64,000 nt of DNA from contig JAHNUO010000001.1 of assembly GCA_019787685.1 (NCBI GenBank), positions 3,224,001 through 3,288,000 of the forward strand. The letters are read 5' to 3'. The first letter of the stretch is position 1; each line of letters opens with the position of its first letter. This stretch comes from Chiua virens. Taxonomy: Eukaryota; Basidiomycota; Agaricomycetes; Boletales; Boletaceae. This document shows, in pieces, positions 56,340 to 64,000 of this stretch. A program made the translations under genes and the position numbers. The notes beneath the pieces were generated by a model, which saw only the letters and a program-made list of their open reading frames with translations, did not search any database and was not told the origin of the DNA.

Positions 56340-56940
56340 ACAGATACCAGCCCGCCGTCCTGGAAGGAGAGCAGCACACATGTCTGCATAGGACATGACA
56401 CTGATTATGGACATGTAACACAAGCTCTCCTTCCTGGAAGGAGAGCAGCACACATGTCTGCATAGGACATGACATTGATCATGGATATGTACCACAAGCT
56501 CTCCTTCCTGGAAGGAGAGCAGCACACATGTCTGCATAGGACATGACATTGATCATGGATATGTACCACAAGCTCTCCTTCCTGGAAGGAGAGCAGCACA
56601 CATGTCTGCATAGGACATGACATTGATCATGGATATGTACCACAAGCTCTCCTTCCTGGAAGGAGAGCAGTATACATGTCTGCATAGGACATGACACTGA
56701 TCATGGACATGCAATGCGAGCTCTCCTTCCTGGAAGGAGAGCAGCACACATGTCTGCATAGGACATGAATTGATCATGGACATGTACCACAAGCTCTCCT
56801 TCCTGGAAGGAGAGCAGCACACATGTCTGCATAGGACATGACACTGATCATGGACATGCAATGCGAGCTCTCCTTCCTGGAAGGAGAGCAGCACACATGT
56901 CTGCATAGGACATGACAATGATCACAGATATGTAATGCGA
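56340..56940 (+). repeat. 74-bp tandem array, eight copies, each with a palindrome
   Basis: TGTCTGCATAGGACATGA recurs at 56381, 56455, 56529, 56603, 56677 and 56751 (exact 74-bp step), then near 56823 and 56897 after a 2-bp loss. Each unit has the palindrome CTCTCCTTCC-TGGAAGGAGAG. Minus-strand frames across it (MSCPMQTCVLLSFQEG...) are repeat by-products. Confidence 0.95.
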
Positions 56941-57165
56941 GCTCTCCTTCCTGGATGGAGAGCACACATCCGTGGGGATTGTCACGTGCCATGCTTGATA
57001 TGTGTGCTGCCCTCCGTCCAGGACGGCGGGCTGGCATGTCCGTGGGGATTGTCACGTGCCATGCTTGATGTGCGTGCTGCCCTCCGTCCAGGACGGCGGG
57101 CTGGCATGTCTGTGATGATTGTCACCTGCCATGCTTGATATGTGCTGCTCTCTGTCAAGGGTGTA
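56941..57165 (+). repeat. 70-bp palindromic repeats, CCTCCGTCCAGGACGGCGGG type
   Basis: Two near-identical 70-bp units and diverged flanking ones. Palindromes are at 57010-57030 and 57080-57100. The spacer is TGGCATGTCCGTGGGGATTG plus TCACGTGCCATGCTTGAT. It adjoins the 74-bp array, whose CTCTCCTTCC-GGAAGGAGAG looks like a C-to-T decayed version of the same palindrome. Confidence 0.85.
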
Positions 57166-57680
57166 AGGGAGAATGTGAGTCCAGAATGGCCAGAAAGTGA
57201 CAAGTTGCACAATATATTACTTGAAACAATGTGAAAGATTTGTATTCCATGTACCCATAATAAACAAAATAAATAAGAACACTCGGAACATGTACAAGTC
57301 CAGTGAGAGAATGATTTGTCTATCATAGAACAGCGACCAGCATGTGATGATTGCACAACATGGGAAGATCCACATGGGAAAGAGACTGAAAGTTCATCAC
57401 AAACTTGGTGATATTGTGCGATTAAACCAATAGATAGCTTCTTTGCAGATACCATCATTTGCCACCAAGAGGCATTGAACTGGTTCCTGGGAAACTAAAC
57501 TAATGGTGTAATCTAACACAGAATACATTACAGTGTTGCCCACATTGATTTGTCAATCACAACATGCTTGGCACCTGTAAAGGAGTAAACATAACTGTGC
57601 TCTCCCAGATGAAAAGTAAAGTAAAGTAAAGTTTAAGGGGAAGGGCCAGGGGTTGAGTGGTGCTAATAGGGAGATGCAAG
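57166..57680. other. AT-rich spacer, no gene
   Basis: No coding signal. A small (GTAAA)n run lies at about 57613-57632. Confidence 0.4.
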
Positions 57681-57682
57681 TA

Positions 57683-58582
57683 CAGTTGACTCTCACTTAA
57701 GGAATAGGGGTTTAAAGTGATACTCTCTCATAGTGTATACCTTTTGAGATTTCCTGGCTCAGAATGTGGGACTTCACTGCATAACAAATACCCTCAATAG
57801 GGATTTCTCAATGCCATAACTGACACTACCTTCAGAATGATGCTAAATTAGGCAACTGTATTATATAATTTTCCTCAATTGGCCTGCATCACAACATGTA
57901 CAAAGGCAAGTGACTCAAAGTCTGTTCCTGTCTTATCATTATTGGTGACTCAGACCCCACTGCCGAGTCTGAAAGCCTTCTCAAAAGTGCTCTAGACAAT
58001 TTTGAGGCGACAGGTATCCTTCAGCTCTCGCACCAGATGAGTGTTTCTGAGGTCCTCAACTTGGACATAGATGACAACAGTTTTGACATGATGGATAAGG
58101 ATATCTATCAGTCCATTATGGATGCACGCATGGCATGGGAAAAGAGTGAGACTGACAAACAGGATTGCAGTGTCACAAATGTCAACCTGAAGCCATGTCC
58201 TCTTGAGTGTATAATTATATTAAATATTAATAATTTTTTCAAATTTGTTTTCAAATTATATATAATAACTCAAATATATATACATCATGGAAGTGCTGCA
58301 AGATATTGTCGACGAGCTTGATGATGATTTTGGATGGGAGTTTGAACAACTTGAGTCACCAGGATGCCGGTCATTGCGGAATGCAGTGAACGGTAACGTT
58401 ACTGATCATTTCACACGTACATAGCCTAAGTTATATTATTCTATATATTGTCTCTACTAATACTACTCAGAAAACTCAACTGCTTTGTCTCGGCAAGCCG
58501 ACCTCTCAGGAAATGTATACTCTCTCATAGTGTATACCCTTGGGCATGTCCCGAGGGGTATCGCTTGTGTGAGAGTCGACTG
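57683..58582 (+). mobile_element. Pogo/Tigger-like element, 0.9 kb, deleted
   Basis: The ends read CAGTTGACTCTCAC and, reversed, CAGTCGACTCTCAC. TA flanks both (57681-57682, 58583-58584). Further in, both ends share ACTCTCTCATAGTGTATACC and a TTTCCTG block as inverted copies. The interior has a transposase C-terminal relic. About 900 bp against the usual 2 kb or more for full elements. Confidence 0.85.
57940..58200 (+). pseudogene. Pogo/CENP-B-type transposase C-terminal relic
   Basis: The frame reads SALDNFEATGILQLSHQMSVSEVLNLD...DKDIYQSIMDARMAWEK. Agaricomycete pogo/Tigger (DDE_1) proteins end with a MSV.EVLN...(D/E)..I...VMDA...RE segment of this kind, from memory. It has no catalytic core. 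It runs into AT-rich sequence after LKPCPLE. Confidence 0.5.
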
Positions 58583-59220
58583 TACTCGCATGGAAGCACA
58601 AACAGGAACGTGTTGCCGCGTTCCTGTTTTGTGTTTGCACGCGAGTGTGGGCAAGGTGAGAATGAGTGGATTGAAGCCAAGGAATGATGAGAAGAGTCCC
58701 ACAAGGGTGGGCACACGATGAAGGCTGGGGGCGAGGCGAGGTGGTGAGAGGGTCAAGGTGGCAACGGCGACGAGACTACAAGAGTGAACACGAGTGCTCG
58801 TGTGCAAACACGAATGCAAACGCTTATCATTTGCATTCGTGATTGCACAAGAAGGTGTTGGTGTTGGTGGGGCAAGGGTAAGGTGGTGAGACGGCGAGAG
58901 GTTGGAGGTAAGGGAGCTCGTATGCAAGCACGAACGCAAATGCGAATGGCTATGGTTATGCCGTTCACGTTCGTGTTTGCATACGAGGGTTGAGGGAGAT
59001 GGGGTGGCGACAGTGGCGAAGGCAAGGCAAGGCACTAATGATGCCCTTGTATGATGGGATGGTGATGGTGACCGAAGGCGAGGATGGGGTGGCAAGGGCA
59101 CAGCGAGACAGTTAAGGGTGAGCGTGAGGGTAAGGTGGGGAGGGTGAATGCGAGGGCCCTCGTGTGCAAACATGAATACGAACGAATATCATTTGCGTTC
59201 ATATTTGCATACGAGGGCGC
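58583..59220 (+). repeat. Four long hairpins, TGCAAACACGAAYGCAAA family
   Basis: Inverted pairs of about 25-30 nt arms occur at about 58586-58645, 58793-58850, 58915-58985 and 59150-59216. Arms read like CTCGTGTGCAAACACGAATG against CATTCGTGTTTGCATACGAG. Between hairpins is G-rich sequence (GGTGGTGAGACGGCGAGAGG type). Confidence 0.85.
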
Positions 59221-59780
59221 AATGAGGTGGCGACAGTGGCAGCGGCAAAGGCGGGGCGGCAGAGGCATGCTCGTGTTAGGTTGATGGGTGGCCTTGAGGG
59301 CCTTGAGACAGCCGGAACGATGGAGATGGGGCCAATATGATGGGGAATAAGGTTGGACGGATGGTGCAACGAGCAGTGCACACCGCAACTCAGAACGAGT
59401 CGGGATGCGGTCGCTAGCTAAAGAAGAGACGAGTCAGGGCCAACAGTATAACCACAAGAGAAAAGCAGACGTACCTGGTCCAAACCCTATCAACAACCCT
59501 GGATGTTCTACCAAGCCCGTACACCCACCGCCTCGATACGGATGACTCAAACCAAACGCTAGCAGAATCAGTAGAGCCTGCACGTGCAAAAGCACTTACC
59601 AAGGTGAACAAGAAGTTGAGTCGGGCAAAGTCAAGATGTATGTACTAGAAGGATTTAGTAGAGTGGTTAGGCTTGAATTAAGGACTCACATGACATGAGT
59701 AGAACAGACCCAAGGCTGAATAATAGCGCTGAATGTTGAATGTTGAATCGGCGAGGTCTAGCAATATGTGCATAGCACGC
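59221..59780. other. Spacer, no gene
   Basis: G-rich then mixed sequence. No motif or exon chain is recognised. Confidence 0.4.
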
Positions 59781-59781
59781 C

Positions 59782-60003
59782 ACCGTCTTGGACGGCGAGC
59801 GTGGGCAAGCTATTTCTCAAGCACGTGATACGCAGTGACACGTGCGGCACGCCGTCTTGGACGGCGAGCGTGGGCAAGCTCTCAAGCACGTGATACACAG
59901 TGATGCATGCAGCACGCCGTCTTGGACGGCGAGCGTGAGCACTGTTACTCCTCAACACGTGATACCTGGTATTGTATGCATTGCGCCGTCTTGGACGGCA
60001 AGC
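59782..60003 (+). repeat. Palindromic minisatellite, GCCGTCTTGGACGGC type
   Basis: CCGTCTTGGACGG occurs at 59783, 59852, 59917 and 59986: steps of 69, 65 and 69 bp. The spacers share GAGCGTGGGCA and CACGTGATAC. Single related palindromes follow at about 60106 (CCGTCCACGACGG) and 60487 (CCATCCAGGATGG), inside the modules upstream of the SNF2 gene. Confidence 0.9.
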
Positions 60004-60105
60004 GGGCATACAGAGGCCCATCAATCAGTGAAATGGTACGTCCCTGACGTTGACATTGATTACCCTGAACTTACATTACAGCAAGCCACAGGTGTATGGC
60101 GTGTG

Positions 60106-60623
60106 CAGCGTCCGTCCACGACGGCGGAGAGCGGCCAGTAGCGAGTAGTATCATTTCGTGCTTGGTGCACGTTGTGATGGTGAGTACGTTTTATTTCATT
60201 TAACGATCAGATCGAGTAACTCACTCCCCTTTGACCATTGTGGCAGATCACACAGTGCATGGGACGGCGATATCATTCGCTCCGTGCTAATCATTTGGAT
60301 GAACGTTTCCAGAATTGGGGATCGTTGATGGCAAGTGGGCTCGTTTCGCACTCAGTGCACGTTTTGACGGTGAGTTCATTGTGTCATTCAACGATCTGAG
60401 TGACTCATACATACCCCTTTGACCGCATCAGTGCTATATCACAACACACCACAAGCGAACAAACGGCGAGCGCATGACGTGTGCAGGCACCATCCAGGAT
60501 GGCCGAGAGCAGTCGAAAGTGATGTCGTCATTTCGTGTTTGATACACGTTGGTGCGTTCTTTCGTGTACTTAATTAAGATCTCAATCACACACCCTCTAA
60601 CCATCTTCGTTTTTGCTTCAGCA
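60106..60623 (+). repeat. Three diverged exon-plus-intron-like modules before the SNF2 start
   Basis: Each module has TTTCGTGYTTGRTRCACGTT, a GTGAGT (third: GTGCGT) donor-like site, ATTCAACGATC-type sequence, CCCTTTGACC and a CAG acceptor-like site. Donors are at about 60180, 60371 and 60554; acceptors at about 60247, 60432 and 60620. The last CAG lies two bases before the ATG of the SNF2 gene. They may be tandem copies of a 5' UTR exon and intron. Confidence 0.65.
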
Positions 60624-63600
60624 ATGCCTACGGCCAACCTCCACACCATCCTGATGTCTCTGAGCAATAACGACGGCCTGCCATGGACTTCAGAGACATG
60701 GCAGTCGCTGACTCGTATCAATGGGATCCCCTGGCACTACAGCCCCGATGCTGTCAATGACAGCCCCGCACCCAACTATCGACAATGGACCGTCTATGAC
60801 GCCAAGATGGTGAAGACGTTTGCGGCGACTATGTGGGCGACAGACGAAGCTGATCAAGACTGGTATATGTCGGCACGCACAGCTGACAACAACTCCCGAG
60901 GACGCGACGCATGGCACAAATTTATCAAGGACACAAGGATCGCTTCGATTATCAACAAAGTTATCGACAACTGTCTCACCGAACACGAGCGCAACCCGTA
61001 CCAAGTAATGCAACAGCACGGCCAACGTTCAGTAAGTGTCACGATCGATGACCGACTATGTAACTAATCTTGCTAATTAATCAAGCTCCCTACGGTCGAA
61101 GAAGCTCAAATTCTCGATGTTCGGATGGACTTGGCGACTCGATTCTTAGGGGACGACGCCTACGTCAACAACGGGAGGGCCCTGCAGAAATGCGTCTCAA
61201 GATTCGTCACGACACTCCTCGTCCACTCGTGGAACCGGTTCCGGAAGACGGTGAACGGAGAAATACCAAGAATGGAGAATCTCATCTCCACAATTAAGAC
61301 GGAACTTGCAAGTACGTTCAACGGCTCTGTATTGCTCGCGATATAATCTCACAATTACTGTAGGGTTAAGTGCCGAGGGCTACAAGCCCAAAGCGGCAGA
61401 GCTTCTTGACCTTCTTAAGCAAATTCGCAGTGTTACCACTCTGCTCGTCAAATATTCCGACACTCAGACGATATCCGAATTAGAATTTTTCAAGGACCAA
61501 CTGGAGGGGCTGCTGGCAGCCGTGCGAAAGGATACGTCGAGTGATGCTGCAAAGAGTACGTCGTCCATCTGCAAATCGTATCCATCCACTCATGTTCATC
61601 AAATAGAATTGCCGAAGGCAGTTGTTGAAGCTTTGTCACAGCTCGCAAGTGTAGAAGATATCGAGGCGATCACAAACGTCATTCGCGCATCCCTGGAAAA
61701 TCTCGCCGTCGACACTCACGAGAAATTAGATTTTGAAGGTCGAGAAGATGTCAGCATTTCAGACTGGAGTGAAGGCGTTGAAGAGCTCGCAAAGCTCACC
61801 ACCGACGACCTCTGGGTTCGACTTGGCCTTCCTCAAAAGCGCTTACCTCTGTTCCAGGAATGGACCGACCCTAACATGTTGGTCGACGCATGGAGTGACG
61901 AGGGCCAGAAACACCTGGACGACCCAGACTCAGCACGGCAGCCATTGACCCCTTGCTGGCATCAACTCGTCGGGATCTACAGGACGCTGGAACGAATATT
62001 CGACGACAAACCCCTTCTATTGATGGACGGCGTAGGCTTAGGTAAAACCTTGCAAGCCGTTGGGACCATCGCATGCCTAGCATACTACAGAGAATGTTTC
62101 CTCACGAAGGGAACATTTCCTGGACACTTCGGTGAGTTTTCTCACCATTACCATCTAGCAAACTAATCGAACAATATGATCCAGCCAGCCGCCGCATGAA
62201 GACTCCAGACGGAAATATTCCTGACCTCCCGCACATCATCGTCTGTCCCGTCAACTTAAGGGACCAGTGGGAGTATGAGATAAAACGCTTTCTCAAGCCG
62301 GCATCATTCGATCTATTCCCCTACGTTGGTCGTTGCGACAAGCGCGAAAACTGGTGGGAAGCGCTTTTCGCAAAAAGTCTCCAACGCAATTGCCAGCGTA
62401 TCATCCTCGCCACATATACGGTAGGGAACTTCATTTGCCTATATATTCACATCACAAATTAAATACATATCATGTCTAGGCTGTACAAGACGATGCCACT
62501 CGTTGTTTCCGTGCCGGGGTTAAAGAGGACGTGGGGAAAGGCATCAAACTCGGTCAATACGAGCGCAACTCTCAGTTGACGGTGTACGGCCGACAATTCG
62601 GAGTGTTGGTCATGGACGAGGCACATACGGGCCGCAAGTACAACCTTGCACACGTCGCGTGTCGCGAGCTGCGCACCCAGTCAAAGGCACTAATAGCCCT
62701 CACCGCCACGCCAGTCACCACCAAACCACAGGTGCGTCTATCAGAACGGTTCATTCATGCTCGACTAACACTTATTCTCTACAGGATCTATGGATAATGG
62801 GCGATCTAATGGGCATCAAAGGCTTCCAAGATCGCGAAGAGTACCTCAAGCTTAATCGTGAGGTCAATGCTGCAAATCGGCGTGACAACAAAGCCCTCCG
62901 AGACGCAGGCACCGAAGGATCAACGCTTCGAGGCGTCCTTGTCGGTAAAGTCGATCCGAACGCTCCAGACCTCGACTTCCCCACCGTAATGCGTACTTGG
63001 ATGGTACTCATGCGGGGACGGTTTGCGGCTCACGTCATTCGTCGGACGATCAATTCCCTCGATTACGAAGGTAACAAACTTTTCGGCATGCGACCTTATA
63101 TCGACCACTCGCTCAAGGTCAAGATGTATGAATGGGAGATGGATTACTTGCGCAGTTTCGCCAAAGAGATCATCAAGGACAACCCAATGGCCACAGCGCC
63201 AGATACTCGCAAGGTACGTACTTCCTTTCCTGATCCACTGCTCTCTCTCTCTCCGTCCTGGACGGCGCACGCACGCCAACACTCGCCGTGTCATGCAACA
63301 CAGTACTTCTCACTGCACTCGCCGTCCTGGACGGCGCACGCGCACCAACACTCACCATGCCACGTGACGTGACGCGTCTGAGCTTGTCGTTCGTCTCACG
63401 TGACGCAGTGCTTCCTACTGCGTTCGCCGTCCTGGACGGAGAGCTCGAGTATCGCCTTCAGTATTCCACACACCTCGCTCACTTCTATCATACAGCACTT
63501 CTACATCGAATTTCGACGTTCAATGCTCCACCCTCGCCTGAATCCAAAATTCGGCGACTACTGGAGGAAACCGGCATCACTCGAACAGTGGCAGAACAGC

Positions 63601-64000
63601 TCCGAGAAGACAGTGAAATTGGACGTCCTCACACAAGTCGTCAAGCACCATCTCCTTGCAGATGGTCAACAGCCCTTGACGATGAACGATGACGGTCACA
63701 CGCTCGAGCCCAACCTGTCACTGGCGAACGATCCTGAGGAATACGCCGAATCCGATCGCATCGTCATTTATTCGGCATTCCCCTCATCAAATCAAGCCAT
63801 TGTGGACGTGGGTACCTTTCACTCGATTCATATATTCGCACTAACGCTCGATCATTGCAGATATTGGGTCTCCATCGTGTCAGGGCCGTGGAACTGAATG
63901 GCACCTTGTCCACAAAGAAACGCGTTGAGGCGCTGAATGCCTTCCGAACCTCCACCAGAACGAATGGACCTCGCGTCCTCATCTTGTCCAATGTCGGGTT
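60624..64000 (+). CDS. SNF2-family DNA-dependent ATPase, 5' nine exons (runs off window)
   Basis: Exons 60624-61031, 61086-61311, 61364-61555, 61607-62131, 62185-62420, 62480-62731, 62785-63213, 63496-63807 and 63861 onward join without a stop. The ATPase core is clear: motif I DGVGLGKTLQ (about residue 415), HIIVCPVNLRDQWEYEI (Ia), VMDEAH (II, about residue 573), LIALTATPV (III), and in the C-lobe YSAFPSSNQAIVDILG...AVELNGTLSTKKR (IV/V) and GPRVLILSNVG. A 400-residue N-terminal region has no known motif. Such SNF2 proteins are expanded in agaricomycetes; they remodel chromatin or translocate on DNA, with unknown target here. Eight introns; seven are 50-60 bp and one is 282 bp. Confidence 0.9.
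63214..63495 (+). repeat. Enlarged SNF2 intron filled with palindromic repeats
   Basis: The donor GTACGT at 63214 and the acceptor TACAG ending at 63495 keep frame (KHFYIEFRR at the junction). Three palindromes CCGTCCTGGACGG lie at 63253, 63322 and 63427, with CACGTGACGTGACG sequence between the second and third. Steps are 69 and 105 bp. It is the same family as at 57.0 and 59.8-60.0 kb. Confidence 0.88.

Noticed and set aside
56405..56918. Several minus-strand Cys-rich proteins starting MSCPMQTC
   Set aside because: They repeat every 74 bp and are products of the tandem array.
56340..57165. CRISPR-like regular repeats
   Set aside because: The 74-bp units are tandem copies throughout, with no unique spacers, in a fungal genome. 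They are a minisatellite.

Overview
The window looks like nuclear DNA of a basidiomycete, most likely an agaricomycete mushroom. The protein-coding genes have many short introns (about 50-65 bp, GT...AG). The recognisable host genes are fungal: a two-finger SreA/Urbs1-type iron GATA repressor, Opi1, an Msn2-like C2H2 factor and ribosomal protein eL37. The mobile-element mix (Helitron, Ty3/gypsy, Tc1/mariner, pogo-like, Plavaka-like, Ulp1-carrying genes) is that of a TE-rich agaricomycete. No tRNA, rRNA or CRISPR was found.

Layout. 1-7 kb: no convincing gene, then AT-rich decayed DNA with an old LTR and a Helitron relic. 7-17.3 kb: nested LTR elements. These are two minus-strand gypsy-type 3' ends, a solo LTR of another family with a perfect target duplication, an integrase relic cut by a Tc1 element, and a 5.7-kb LTR element that carries a Gag-like ORF and an intact four-exon gene in antisense. 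17.3-30.1 kb: an accessory block of odd genes. It holds two tandem paralogues with charged tails, an AT-hook protein split in frame by a Tc1 element, a PHD-finger gene, a poly-serine Ulp1-like peptidase and a large conserved agaricomycete pseudogene with an acidic tail. 30.1-33.3 kb: a 149-bp satellite, a second solo LTR with target duplication, a hairpin repeat array and a small TIR element. 33.4-35 kb: two decayed host-type genes, one O-fucosyltransferase-like.

37.5-52.7 kb is the gene island: iron GATA repressor (-), a small membrane protein (-), Opi1 (-), C2H2 factor (+), eL37 (-) with a 7-nt microexon, and a low-complexity orphan (-). The iron repressor is preceded by many GATA motifs, which suggests autoregulation. 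53-54.2 kb is a truncated Plavaka-like transposase start. 54.2-60 kb is repeat-rich: a 74-bp tandem array, palindromic minisatellites, a pogo-like TIR element and a set of long hairpins. 60.6-64 kb is the first nine exons of an SNF2-family ATPase gene that runs off the window. One of its introns has been filled by the same palindrome family.

The most notable observations are: (1) a stem-loop exactly 19 nt before the 3' LTR in three separate LTR elements, with stem changes that preserve pairing; (2) a palindrome family, core near CCGTCCTGGACGG, repeated at about 65-75 bp in three clusters, one inside an SNF2 intron; (3) three diverged exon-plus-intron-like modules in front of the SNF2 start codon; (4) the eL37 microexon structure; (5) an intact antisense gene inside an LTR element.
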